Program-made: the position numbers and the translations under genes
Notes under the pieces: model-generated
What the model was told of the DNA's origin: nothing
The model's input: only the letters and a program-made list of their open reading frames with translations
The model's database searches: none
Assembly: GCF_001524445.2 (NCBI RefSeq)
Contig: NZ_CP013419.1
Span: forward strand, 1 to 64,000
DNA length: 64,000 nt
Direction of reading: 5' to 3'
Source of the DNA: Burkholderia savannae
GTDB lineage: Bacteria; Pseudomonadota; Gammaproteobacteria; Burkholderiales; Burkholderiaceae
Part shown: positions 32,141 to 41,082 of the stretch, piece by piece
Numbering within the stretch: position 1 is the first letter of the stretch
How the letters are laid out: each line of letters begins with the position of its first letter

Positions 32141-32473
32141 CTGCCGGCAGTCTCGCCGCTGCGAGCTCCTATCCCTGCGCCGCTTTCGGACATTCAACGG
32201 CGGCGCACAGAACTGTTCGATGTTTTCGAAGCCTCCCACAACCTGCCCATGGCGGAATTCGCGCGCTGGATCAGCTACGAGGTGAAGGCAGGCAACCTGC
32301 TGGCCATGAACGTGGGCAATCGTGGACAGCGTGTTCGGGACCGGCATTTTGATCCGCTTGAGCACGGTCTGATCCAAGCGATGATGAAGCTGAACCGGGA
32401 CGCCGATCCGTGGACGATCTACCACGCGCTCCTCGAATCACGTACAGCGTTGAGCCGCCGCAACACGCTGTAG
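32141..32473 (+). pseudogene. Remnant of a small DNA-binding antitoxin-like gene
   Basis: This frame is open from 32141 but has no ATG before 32249. The translated text runs through E-L-F-D-V-F-E-A-S-H-N-L-P, W-I-S-Y-E-V-K-A-G-N-L-L-A and D-P-W-T-I-Y-H-A-L-L-E. It recalls small antitoxin/DUF2384-type proteins of Burkholderia elements, but the helix-turn-helix seems internally shortened and the start is lost. Treated as a decayed gene. Confidence 0.4.
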
Positions 32474-32487
32474 AGCGTGACCTCGAC

Positions 32488-32528
32488 CAATCTGGACAAG
32501 GTCATCATGGCCGTTTTCAACGCCGTCA
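32488..32528. repeat. 41-bp direct repeat, left of the XRE-IetAS module
   Basis: Starts C-A-A-T-C-T-G-G-A-C-A and contains G-T-C-A-T-C-A-T-G-G-C-C-G-T-T-T. It matches 36680-36720 at 36 of 41 positions in the same orientation, with further similarity just outside. Confidence 0.7.
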
Positions 32529-32791
32529 AGGAGGCCACCATGTTGAGCGCATTATGAGCGTTCGTCAGCAGCAGTAGTGCCCGGCAAAGTCTCGTCGGAG
32601 CAATGTCCCTTGGAAGCCTAGATACTTGCGCACGGCGCGCAAACATCCCGAGCGTTCAGATCGCCACGGGGACTCCCTGTGACGTATCCCGCCGCGGCCT
32701 TCGAAAGAGTCCTCGATTGATTTGACTGCTGGTAAAATGGCAAACTCAAGATGGGTTGAGGCGAGCTAGGTGGTCGCCGCCGAGGATCAAT

Positions 32792-33094
32792 ATGAACGTA
32801 GGACAAGCGATTCGCTGGTTTCGCCAGCATAGGGGCATCTCACAGGGCGACGTGGCCCGCCGCGCCGCATGTTCCGTCTCTTACCTGTCGCTTCTTGAGA
32901 ACAACAAGCGCGACCCTACGCTTTCTATGGTCGCGAAAATTGCAGACGCTTTGCATGTGCCCGTCGGGACATTGTTTCTGGTGGCTGCCGAGCCCTCTGA
33001 CCTGGGGTTCATCGACGAACGTCTGGTTGATGAATTGCGGCGCGCGGTGGTGTCATCGGCGCCGGCTGATCGGAATGAGGTCACGCATGGCTGA
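32792..33094 (+). CDS. XRE-family helix-turn-helix regulator of the IetAS module
   Basis: A 100-residue protein from the ATG at 32792. Residues 5-60 form a classical XRE domain (A-I-R-W-F-R-Q-H-R-G-I-S-Q-G-D-V-A...S-Y-L-S-L-L-E-N-N-K-R-D-P-T-L). A short acidic tail follows. It is 38 bases upstream of the ATPase gene on the same strand and probably represses the module. Confidence 0.85.
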   Translation: MNVGQAIRWFRQHRGISQGDVARRAACSVSYLSLLENNKRDPTLSMVAKIADALHVPVGTLFLVAAEPSDLGFIDERLVDELRRAVVSSAPADRNEVTHG

Positions 33095-33132
33095 TTCGCA
33101 GCTTGCAACGATTCGTAGGGAGGTAGCCTATC

Positions 33133-34158
33133 ATGGCCAGCGCTGATCAACTCAGGGCGCTCGTGAAGTCACATATCAACCGTGACGATGGCCAGTTCTA
33201 TTCCGTGGCGATGCAGGTGGCAGCGCATGAGGCCAAGGTCGGGCACGGCAAGTTGGCTGAAGAGCTACGTGACATGATCGACGCCGCGAAGTCCCGTGGG
33301 CTCAACGCAGAGCCAGGCAAGCTGGTGCCGCTTGCCAAACCGCGTGGCGAACTGGCCAATCTGCTGCATGTGACCTATCCCAAGAGCCGGCTGGTCGACA
33401 TGGTCCTGGATGCAGGCGTCGTCGAACAAATCCAGCGCATCCTGAAGGAGCAGCGCTTGAACGCGCGCATACGCGAGCACGGGCTATCGCCGCGACGCAA
33501 GCTGCTGCTCGTAGGGCCCCCTGGCACAGGAAAGACGATGACCGCCTCGGTGCTGGCCGGCGAACTTGGCGTGCCGCTCTTTCTGGTGCGCCTCGATGCG
33601 CTGATCACCAAATTTATGGGCGAAACCGCGGCCAAGCTGCGCCAGGTGTTCGACGCCATCAGCGACGTTCGCGGCGTGTACTTTTTCGACGAGTTCGATG
33701 CCATTGGATCTCAGCGTGGGCTGGCGCACGACGTGGGAGAAATACGGCGCGTGCTCAACAGCTTCCTGCAGATGATCGAGCACGACCAGTCTCACAGTCT
33801 GATCGTCGCCGCGACCAACCATCCCGAGATCCTCGACTACGCGCTCTTTCGCCGATTTGATGATGTCCTGGAGTACCACTTGCCCAGCGCTCAGCAAGCG
33901 GGAGAACTGATTCGCAGTCGACTCGCGCGATTTGCGCCGAAGCCGCTCGCGTTGAAGTCCTTGGTGGCCAAAGCGGAAGGTCTTAGCTATGCAGAGATCC
34001 GGCGCGCGGTGGACGAAGCGATCAAGGAAACCGTGATGCACGAAGGCGAGCAGGTTTCGACGCAGATGCTCGTTCGAGCATTGGAGGAACGACGTCGCCT
34101 GAGCGCACGACTCGAAAATAACAGCAAACCGTCCAGAGATGCCACCAGAGGCCGATAA
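33133..34158 (+). CDS. ietA: AAA+ ATPase, IetA-like
   Basis: A 341-residue AAA+ ATPase. Walker A is G-P-P-G-T-G-K-T at residues 128-135; Walker B is F-F-D-E-F-D with the key Asp near 186. An arginine-finger region and sensor 2 follow (F-R-R-F-D-D). G-G-G-A-G-G lies before the ATG. It overlaps the following subtilisin-like protease gene by 20 bases, the arrangement of IetA/IetS, first described as a stability system of the Agrobacterium Ti plasmid and later shown to protect against phage. The symbol is by organisation and domains. Confidence 0.8.
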   Translation: MASADQLRALVKSHINRDDGQFYSVAMQVAAHEAKVGHGKLAEELRDMIDAAKSRGLNAEPGKLVPLAKPRGELANLLHVTYPKSRLVDMVLDAGVVEQIQRILKEQRLNARIREHGLSPRRKLLLVGPPGTGKTMTASVLAGELGVPLFLVRLDALITKFMGETAAKLRQVFDAISDVRGVYFFDEFDAIGSQRGLAHDVGEIRRVLNSFLQMIEHDQSHSLIVAATNHPEILDYALFRRFDDVLEYHLPSAQQAGELIRSRLARFAPKPLALKSLVAKAEGLSYAEIRRAVDEAIKETVMHEGEQVSTQMLVRALEERRRLSARLENNSKPSRDATRGR

Positions 34159-36622
34159 GCGTCCCCACCTCGTACTTCACAACACGTCTGAGGCCGTTGC
34201 CTTTACAGCACACAGCCCGGGGGGCGGTTCGTCGCCGACACTACCGGCGAGGGATCGACAAACACATGGCCAGGCGCTTCAGGGACAGCTGCAAGCGCTC
34301 AGACCATTGATGGCGCAGGCAACACAGGCCCAGCGAGAAAGCGGTATGGAAAGCGGCCTCGGCCTTCAGGTCGAATTCGAGGGCCAGCCCGACGTTGAAC
34401 TGGCTTTCCAGAGCCTCGGAAACGAGACGAAGCACATCGAGTTGCTCAGCGTCCGCAAGGCGGGCGACGTGACCTTTGCCAACGTGTTCGTTCCTGATGG
34501 CAAGCTGGAGCACTTCGAGACCTACGTCGCCGAGTACCTGGCTGACCGCAAGGGTGCATCTGGTCAATCGCTCGACCACAAGCCACTGCTGAACACTATC
34601 GCGTCTATCCGTCAAGCAGAGCTACGCGCACTGTGGACCGACGACCCGGCACTCCTACCCGACGACGCTGGCACAGCGTTCTGGTGGGAAGTGTGGCTGC
34701 CGGTACGAGAAGATCGGCTGAAGGTTGTTGAAGATTTTCGGAAACTTGCGCAGTCGGCAGATTGCGAAGTCAGCGAGCACCAGGCGAATTTTCCCGAGCG
34801 AACAGTCATCACGATGTTCGGATCCGAAGCGCAGTTGAGCCAGTCGGTGCTGCTACTCAACTGCGTTGCCGAACTTCGCAAGGCGAAGGACACGGCTGAA
34901 TTCTTCGATGGGATGGGTGTTGAAGAGCAAGGCGCGTGGATGGACGACATGCTGGCGCACGCCGTTTGGCCTGCTGCCGGCGCGCCGCATGTCTGCCTCA
35001 TCGACTCGGGGGTCAATCGTGGTCATCCGATGCTGGCGCCGCTGCTGCACGGGCCCGACCAGCACACTGTCAACCCCGCCTGGGGAGTCGACGACACAGC
35101 CAATCACGGGACTGGCCTGGCAGGTCTGGCTACCTACGGCGAACTCACCGCGGCCGTGGGACAGGCCGCGCCAGTCACGGTGACGCATCGACTGGAGTCT
35201 GTGAAGCTCGTTTCCGAAGAGGGCGACAACGCAGGTGACGCCAGGCATCATGCCTACCTGTTCGCCGAGGCGGTCAGCCGACCAGAGATCACCCATCCCG
35301 ACCGTGCGCGGGTTTTCGCGACGGCGGTCACCGCATCCGACTACCGTGATCGCGGTCGCCCCTCCTCGTGGTCGGCGATGCTTGACCGCCTTGCGTCAGA
35401 TGTCGATGGCGGAGGCGAAACCCCGCGGCTGTTCGTTCTGGCATCTGGCAACACCCGCAGTCACGACGCTTGGATGACGTATCCCGATAGCTTGGCGACG
35501 AACCTCGTGCACGACCCGGGACAAGCTTGGAATGCACTGACCGTCGGCGCCTGCACGCACAAGATTGACACTGAAATCGCGGGCCTGGCGGCGATTGCTG
35601 CGGAAGGCGGCCTCAGCCCGTACACCACGACATCGCGTACATGGGACAGTGCGTGGCCCTTGAAACCCGACGTGGTTTTCGAAGGGGGCAATGTCGGCAA
35701 GGACAAGCTGGGTGCTTCCGGAGTTCCCGCTCTCAATCTGCTCACTACGCACAACGTGCCCGACGAGCGCTTGTTCACGACGACCAATGCGACGAGTGCG
35801 GCATCGGCTCTCTGCGCGAGGATGGCCGCCCAGGTCATGGCGGCGTACCCGCAATTCCGGGCTGAAACGGTCCGAGCCCTGATCGTTCACGCCGCTGAGT
35901 GGACGCCAGCGATGCGGCAAATGTTCCTGCCTGCCGGTGGGCAACCCAGTAAGCAGGACTATGTGAATTTGATCCGTCATTGCGGCTGGGGAACGCCGGA
36001 TCTCGAGCTTGCGCTCTGGAGTGCGGGTAACTCGTTGTCTCTGGTCATCGAAGATGCAGTCCACCCTTACACCAAGGAGAAGGGGCGCGGCGTAGTCAGC
36101 CGCGATATGAATCTGCATGCGCTGCCATGGCCGAAGGAGGAGCTTGAGGCCCTGCAAAACGCCCGGGTGCAGATGCGAGTCACGCTGTCTTATTTCGTGG
36201 AGCCCAATCCATCGGCCCGCGGTGCAACCTCGAAGTTCCACTATCCGTCACATCGCCTGCGATTTGACCTCAAGCGGCCTCTTGAGGCATCAGTCGAGGA
36301 TTTCGTGGCTCGGATCAACGCGGCCGCGCAGCAGGAAGACGATGGCGCTGCCGCCAACCCTCGCGACGCCGGGTGGCACCTGGGCGACCGACAGCGGCAC
36401 CGCGGCTCGCTACATCAGGATGTCTGGGAAGGCACCGCCGCGGAGTTGGCCAGCCGCGGTTTTCTAGCCGTCTATCCGTCCGCAGGCTGGTGGCGCACGC
36501 GCCCTAGTCTAGAGCGCTACGCCTTGCCCGCTCGCTATAGCCTCATCGTTTCGTTGCGAACGGAGCAGACGGACATCGACCTGTACAGCGTGATCGCGAA
36601 CAAGATTGCGATCGAGGTCTGA
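34139..36622 (+). CDS. ietS: Subtilisin-like (S8) serine protease, IetS-like
   Basis: An 827-residue protein. The catalytic triad is visible: Asp289 in L-I-D-S-G-V-N-R-G-H-P, His323 in N-H-G-T-G-L-A-G, and Ser553 in A-T-S-A-A-S-A. The 270 residues before the protease domain and about 230 after it are specific to this type. There is no signal peptide, so it acts in the cytoplasm. In the IetAS pair the protease is the probable effector, controlled by the ATPase. The ATG at 34139 lies inside the ATPase gene. Confidence 0.85.
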   Translation: MPPEADKRPHLVLHNTSEAVAFTAHSPGGGSSPTLPARDRQTHGQALQGQLQALRPLMAQATQAQRESGMESGLGLQVEFEGQPDVELAFQSLGNETKHIELLSVRKAGDVTFANVFVPDGKLEHFETYVAEYLADRKGASGQSLDHKPLLNTIASIRQAELRALWTDDPALLPDDAGTAFWWEVWLPVREDRLKVVEDFRKLAQSADCEVSEHQANFPERTVITMFGSEAQLSQSVLLLNCVAELRKAKDTAEFFDGMGVEEQGAWMDDMLAHAVWPAAGAPHVCLIDSGVNRGHPMLAPLLHGPDQHTVNPAWGVDDTANHGTGLAGLATYGELTAAVGQAAPVTVTHRLESVKLVSEEGDNAGDARHHAYLFAEAVSRPEITHPDRARVFATAVTASDYRDRGRPSSWSAMLDRLASDVDGGGETPRLFVLASGNTRSHDAWMTYPDSLATNLVHDPGQAWNALTVGACTHKIDTEIAGLAAIAAEGGLSPYTTTSRTWDSAWPLKPDVVFEGGNVGKDKLGASGVPALNLLTTHNVPDERLFTTTNATSAASALCARMAAQVMAAYPQFRAETVRALIVHAAEWTPAMRQMFLPAGGQPSKQDYVNLIRHCGWGTPDLELALWSAGNSLSLVIEDAVHPYTKEKGRGVVSRDMNLHALPWPKEELEALQNARVQMRVTLSYFVEPNPSARGATSKFHYPSHRLRFDLKRPLEASVEDFVARINAAAQQEDDGAAANPRDAGWHLGDRQRHRGSLHQDVWEGTAAELASRGFLAVYPSAGWWRTRPSLERYALPARYSLIVSLRTEQTDIDLYSVIANKIAIEV

Positions 36623-36679
36623 TAGTCGGCTCGGACCCCGCAGAGCGCTCATCTCCACGCGCGCAAAAGATGCTGCGAG

Positions 36680-36720
36680 CAATCTGGACACAGTCATCAT
36701 GGCCGTTTCCAATGCAGTCA
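36680..36720. repeat. 41-bp direct repeat, right of the XRE-IetAS module
   Basis: Imperfect match (36 of 41) to 32488-32528 in direct orientation, 58 bases after the protease stop. Confidence 0.7.
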
Positions 36721-36870
36721 GAGGCCAGCACGTTTGGAAGCGCCGCTTGAGGGCGCTTTGAACGAGGCCAGCGGCCTAACCACTCGTTATCCCCCACCAG
36801 GGAGAAGATGACAGCAACGCGCCAGGAAGCAGCCATCCGATGGCCGACATGTCGGATGACCGGGCCGGGT

Positions 36871-37031
36871 CGATAGTGTTGAAAAACTCTTCCGTCGGGT
36901 ACCCGAGTGAGTTTTCAGGGGACCGCTTACCCCTAACCGATGCTCACGAGCGGCTTGTAGAGTGATCTGAGAGGCCGATTTTTCTCGGCGCGGTGCGTCC
37001 GCGGGTAAAACTGAGTTTTTCAACACTATCG
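36871..37031. mobile_element. MITE-like element with 19-bp terminal inverted repeats
   Basis: A 161-bp stretch bounded by C-G-A-T-A-G-T-G-T-T-G-A-A-A-A-A-C-T-C and its exact reverse complement, with no coding frame. It is probably a non-autonomous remnant or miniature of an IS; the parent family is not identified. Confidence 0.65.
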
Positions 37032-37227
37032 GTCGGACAGCGACATCCGCAGAAATCTGTGTTGTTTTTCGGTCTGATGCGTGATTGCCAGAATGAGTAT
37101 GGAAATCGTCAGGCATACGCTCATTGAGCGAGGCCGGCGATCGATAAACTGAGTGTGTCTCTCAGGTTCTGGCAAGGCCCTCGGAAAAGCGTAAGCGCTA
37201 AATCCGCCACACGTCGTTAGGTGACGT

Positions 37228-37269
37228 GTTACCGGGTAACATGTTTCGAATCGATAGTTACCGGGTAAC
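37228..37269 (+). promoter_or_regulatory. Twin GTTACC palindromes upstream of the passenger gene, IS66 copy 2
   Basis: Palindromes at 37228-37240 and 37257-37269; further copies at 37423-37435 and 37553-37565 match those of copy 1. Confidence 0.6.
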
Positions 37270-37283
37270 GAAGGAGATGCGAG

Positions 37284-37544
37284 ATGACGCAAACGACGGC
37301 GCAGCGGCAGGCGGCTTATCGGGCAAGGCGCGAGACGGCAGGCAAGGACGGCAACGGTGATCGACGTCTGGATATGTGGATGAGCACGGAAGCGTATCTT
37401 GCTCTGACGCGGTTAGCTCGCCGTTACTCGGTAACGAAGCGCCAGATGCTGGAACGGTTGATCGCGCGGGCAGACGACGCGATTGTGCGCCGACTCGATC
37501 CCGATTCGGAACAGTGGGACCAATACTTCGGCCCAGCGCGGTAG
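37284..37544 (+). CDS. Passenger ribbon-helix-helix-like protein of IS66 copy 2
   Basis: An 86-residue protein identical to that of copy 1 except Met for Val in D-M-W-M-S. A G-A-A-G-G-A-G ribosome site lies just upstream. Convergent with tnpC. Confidence 0.75.
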   Translation: MTQTTAQRQAAYRARRETAGKDGNGDRRLDMWMSTEAYLALTRLARRYSVTKRQMLERLIARADDAIVRRLDPDSEQWDQYFGPAR

Positions 37545-37553
37545 CGATCGGAG

Positions 37554-39176
37554 TTACCCGGTAACGGCTTGCTGTCGAGCGAAGTTGAACGGTAGCAGGT
37601 CGCTAATATCGGCATCCGGTGCGCGCTGCGGCAATTCGGTCAGCACGTGCAGCAGATAGGCATGGGGATCGACGCCACAGGCTCGACACGTGAGCATCAG
37701 GCTGTAGACCATCGCGCTCGCTTTCGCGCCGTCGACCGTATCGCTGAAGAGCCACGACTTTCTCGCCGTGGCAAACGGCCTGATGTCGCGTTCGATGACG
37801 TTGTTGTCTATTGCAAACCGGCCATCGTCCACATAGCGACTCAGGTAAGGCCATTGCCGGAGACAGTAGCCGATCGCCTCGCCTAGCAGGCTCTTGGGCA
37901 GAACCTTCGGCGCGAGCTCGTCGAGCCAACTCTTGAAGGCGTTTAGCAACGGCACGCTGTGCTGTTGGCGCAAGCGGTACCGGTAATCGGCCAGCGTCTC
38001 GCCTTCGGGCAACGTCTGTTTGGCGAGCGTCTCGACCTGGTACAGCGCCTGGAAGAATTCGAGCGCCTTCGTGATGCGGGGGCTCGGTTTGTTCTTCTGC
38101 CCCTTGAGCGCATCCGTGAACATCCGGCGTCCATGCGCAAGGCATCCGAGGTGCGTGGCCGATTTGACCGTCCGCCACGCAGGCCAGCCGTCCGTCATCA
38201 GCGTGCCCGCGTAGTCTCCGAGGAACTCCTTCGGGTACTGCTGGCCACGCCCCGGCTGGTACTCAAACAGCACCACCGGCTGCTCGCTATCCTCCGCGCT
38301 TCGGTAGACCCACATGTATGACTTGTCCTGCGCGTTTCGGCCGTTCTCCTTCAGGACCTGGACGGTGGTCTCGTCGCCGTGAATCAGCCACTGGCTGAGC
38401 AGAATCTTCTTGAGCGCCTTGAACAGGCGCGTGTAGTGAAGCTCGGCGGGGCGGATGATCCAGTTCGCCAGCGTACCGCGGCTGACTGCGATATTCGAGC
38501 GTGCGAGCACGTCTTCCATCCGGTACAGCGGCGTGCCGTCGACATACTTGCCGGCCGTGACGGCGGCGATCATCGATGCACTGGCGTGACTACCCGGCAA
38601 GGGCTGCGCCGGCATCGGCGCGACCACGATCGGTGTGTGCGTGCCGTGACGCTCGCAGTGCCGACACGCGTACTTGAAACGCGCGTGCTGCAGCACCGAG
38701 ACCTTGACCTGCATGTGCAACTGTTCGCTGATTTCCTCGCCCATCCGATGCATTGCCTTGCTGCAGCACGGGCAGATCTTCTGGTCTTCGGGCAGGTCGT
38801 ACTCGATTCGCTCGCGCGGCAGGTCCGCGGGCAGCGGTTTGCGGCCACGCTTGCGCGGTTCAGGCTGGCCGGGTTCCGGCAACCCGGTATCGGGCAACGT
38901 CAGCGGCTCGCCGTCGTCCTCCTCGGCCGGCTCAGCGTGGGCTGCCTCTTCGGCCTCGTTGAACACGCGGTCGCGGCGCTTCTCGCTCTTCGGCGCGTAC
39001 TGTCGGGCCAACGCGAGACGATATTGCTCTTCCAGCGCATCCAGGCGCTTGGTCAATTCGTCGATCCTGGCGTCACGCTCGGCAATGACCTGAGCATCGG
39101 CCGCCACCCGCTCCTCCAGCTTGTGGATATAGGCCTTGGCGGTGCGCGGAAGTCGGGGGAGATTGGGAGGGGACAT
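37554..39176 (-). CDS. tnpC: IS66 transposase TnpC, copy 2
   Basis: A 540-residue DDE transposase, apparently intact, differing from copy 1 only in Ser for Gly near the C-terminus (D-I-S-D-L-L). Its stop lies inside the palindrome at 37553-37565. Domains as in copy 1. Confidence 0.96.
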   Translation of the reverse strand: MSPPNLPRLPRTAKAYIHKLEERVAADAQVIAERDARIDELTKRLDALEEQYRLALARQYAPKSEKRRDRVFNEAEEAAHAEPAEEDDGEPLTLPDTGLPEPGQPEPRKRGRKPLPADLPRERIEYDLPEDQKICPCCSKAMHRMGEEISEQLHMQVKVSVLQHARFKYACRHCERHGTHTPIVVAPMPAQPLPGSHASASMIAAVTAGKYVDGTPLYRMEDVLARSNIAVSRGTLANWIIRPAELHYTRLFKALKKILLSQWLIHGDETTVQVLKENGRNAQDKSYMWVYRSAEDSEQPVVLFEYQPGRGQQYPKEFLGDYAGTLMTDGWPAWRTVKSATHLGCLAHGRRMFTDALKGQKNKPSPRITKALEFFQALYQVETLAKQTLPEGETLADYRYRLRQQHSVPLLNAFKSWLDELAPKVLPKSLLGEAIGYCLRQWPYLSRYVDDGRFAIDNNVIERDIRPFATARKSWLFSDTVDGAKASAMVYSLMLTCRACGVDPHAYLLHVLTELPQRAPDADISDLLPFNFARQQAVTG

Positions 39177-39275
39177 GCGCTCAACGATAGCGAAACGCAG
39201 AGCCAAATAGGTTTACGCGAATTTGTAACAGCTAAAGCCGCCGTTGTTTACTGACAACAGCGGCGATACCCTGCT

Positions 39276-39629
39276 TCAGTTCGTGTGGCAGTACTGCCGC
39301 GCTGGGTGGCGGCGCACGGCGTCGATATCGACGCCGTCGAGCAGCAGGTGAAGCTGCTCGGCCGTCAGTTCGATCACGGCTTGCTGACGGCGGGGCCAAA
39401 CGAAACGGTCGGCCTCGAGGCGTTTCAATAGGAGCCAGAATCCGGCCCGGTCATACAGCAGAAGCTTCACGCGATCGCGTTTGCGGTTGTGGAACGCGAA
39501 GACGGCTCGCGCAAGCGGATCGAGCAGCATCGACTGCTCGACCAGCGCGACGAGGCTGTTGATGCCGGCGCGGAAGTCGATGGGCTCGCGGTGCAGGTAG
39601 ATCTGCAGGTCCGCGTCGAAGCGGAACAT
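39276..39629 (-). CDS. tnpB: IS66 accessory protein TnpB, copy 2
   Basis: A 117-residue Orf2-like protein identical in translation to copy 1, starting inside the tnpA stop. Confidence 0.95.
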   Translation of the reverse strand: MFRFDADLQIYLHREPIDFRAGINSLVALVEQSMLLDPLARAVFAFHNRKRDRVKLLLYDRAGFWLLLKRLEADRFVWPRRQQAVIELTAEQLHLLLDGVDIDAVRRHPARQYCHTN

Positions 39630-40090
39630 CAGCGTGCCCCCAACGCTTCGATCATCGCCTTCACGAGAGCGCCATCGTGTGCGGCGCATTCGAGCTGTAG
39701 CGTTACGCCGTTGGGCAACTGCGCTGATAGTCGCGCCGGCGTCATTGCCTTCGCCGCTTCGTACCTGTGTGACGTTCGCCGTACGTTCACCGGCTCGGGG
39801 TTCGTGCGCACCGGTGCCACCTCGTTGATCGGAACGACCGGCACGAATGCCGATGGCAAGGGCTCGACGCACGCCGTCACAGCAGCATTCGCGCGTTCGC
39901 GCAATTGAATCCACTTATGCAGCTGGTTCGCGTTCACACCCGCCTTCAACGCCAGTCCGGCAATTGACGCGCCCGGCTGCAGGCAGGCTTCAATCAGCTT
40001 GCGCTTACCCTCGGCGTCAAACCTGCGCTTGCCCGTCGCGGTCACGCCGGTCACCCGCAGTGGCAGGAAATCAACTTCGTTCTGTGTCAT
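39629..40090 (-). CDS. tnpA: IS66 accessory protein TnpA, copy 2
   Basis: A 153-residue helix-turn-helix accessory protein identical in translation to copy 1. Confidence 0.92.
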   Translation of the reverse strand: MTQNEVDFLPLRVTGVTATGKRRFDAEGKRKLIEACLQPGASIAGLALKAGVNANQLHKWIQLRERANAAVTACVEPLPSAFVPVVPINEVAPVRTNPEPVNVRRTSHRYEAAKAMTPARLSAQLPNGVTLQLECAAHDGALVKAMIEALGAR

Positions 40091-40197
40091 CGGTTGCGTC
40101 CGCAAGTTGTAGTTGCGGACGCAAGCCTGCGCTCGTTCAGCTTTCGATTCTAGGTGGGGTTAAATTCGCGCTTACGGAAAAGCTAGAACCATCTTTA

Positions 40198-40224
40198 AGC
40201 CGGCGTTAGCCGGCTTTTTTTCGC
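40198..40224 (+). terminator. Terminator hairpin next to IS66 copy 2
   Basis: A-A-G-C-C-G-G-C stem, G-T-T-A loop, matching arm and seven T on the plus strand. It lies between the IS and the minus-strand Lar-like gene. The plus-strand gene it served is not evident; that gene may have been removed or displaced by the insertions. Confidence 0.7.
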
Positions 40225-40296
40225 TCAGCGCGGGCTTCGGCGGCCACGCACCAAGCGATCAAGTATTGGCCGTATGTCGGAGGTGGCTCCGGACGC

Positions 40297-41043
40297 CTAC
40301 CAGCGGTCGCGATCCGGCATAGCGTCGACGGCGATCGCGATCCGGTCTTCGAACAGGAAATCGCAGTGCTCGCTCGGTGAGTGAATTTTCGAAAACTGGA
40401 CATAGTCCTGGCCGTCGACTTCGATCCACTTAGCGAGCTGAACGAGTTTCCGATACCGGCTGGCGTCCTCGAGCACAGGCGCGATCGGCCACGTGTCGAA
40501 GGTGACGACGGTCGCGTCGATGATACGCTGGGCCAACATCTTGAAGATCGGCCCGAGTTCGACCCAGTCACCTTCGGCCCGTGACAGCATATCGAGCACC
40601 ATCTGGGTGTCGCACGCACCGAGCTCGCGCTCGATCAGCGTCCGTAGATCGTCGTGCGTTGTACGGGGACGATTTGTCCGGCGGTTCCATGTCTCCGCGC
40701 ATCGGTTCTTCGCGGCTGTCTCGTCTTCCCCGCCTGCTTCCCATTGCGTAGACATTCCGCAATCGGTGCAGTAAATCGACACGAGGGGCTCTGTCCGCGG
40801 AGCCTCAGGGGGCCGCGGAAGGACGTCGCCGAGCTCGGGCGGTCCGCCGAATCTGCCGAAGTGGCTGAAGTCGAATCGGCGGTTCTCGTCGCAGTCAACG
40901 AGTCGTTGGGATCGGCCGACGGTTGGCCGGCCACCACAATGCTCACATGGATAGAGCTGTTCGATCATGTGTTGGAGGGCTGTAAGTTTCGCATCGCCGG
41001 CATTATTGCGGTTTTCGCGAGCCAGCAAAACCGAGAAAAGCAT
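40297..41043 (-). CDS. Protein with Lar-like zinc domain (restriction-alleviation type)
   Basis: A 248-residue protein; a strong G-G-A-G-G-G-A site precedes the ATG at 41043. Near residue 33 it has P-C-E-H-C-G-G-R-P, then after about 60 residues Y-C-T-D-C-G-M-S and W-N-R-R, the Cys-pair and Trp pattern of Lar-type restriction-alleviation proteins. The C-terminal 130 residues are a different helical domain. Anti-restriction would suit a conjugative element, but only the zinc domain supports it. Second gene of an operon with 41083-41508. Confidence 0.6.
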   Translation of the reverse strand: MLFSVLLARENRNNAGDAKLTALQHMIEQLYPCEHCGGRPTVGRSQRLVDCDENRRFDFSHFGRFGGPPELGDVLPRPPEAPRTEPLVSIYCTDCGMSTQWEAGGEDETAAKNRCAETWNRRTNRPRTTHDDLRTLIERELGACDTQMVLDMLSRAEGDWVELGPIFKMLAQRIIDATVVTFDTWPIAPVLEDASRYRKLVQLAKWIEVDGQDYVQFSKIHSPSEHCDFLFEDRIAIAVDAMPDRDRW

Positions 41044-41082
41044 GGTACTCCCTCCGAATTCTGTTCAATACCGGCCGGAGCG

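Larger units (their letters stand above)
37191..40175 (-). mobile_element. IS66-family insertion sequence, copy 2 (2985 bp, inverted)
   Basis: Same length and gene set as copy 1, in the opposite orientation. Flanked by a perfect 8-bp duplication G-G-A-A-A-A-G-C (37183-37190 and 40176-40183). Differences seen from copy 1: Gly to Ser near the tnpC end, Val to Met in the passenger protein, and one base between tnpB and tnpC. Confidence 0.96.

Noticed and set aside
32700..32791. Sigma-70 promoter TTGACT...TAAAAT before the XRE gene
   Set aside because: The two boxes are only about five bases apart, which is not a functional spacing; no better pair was found.
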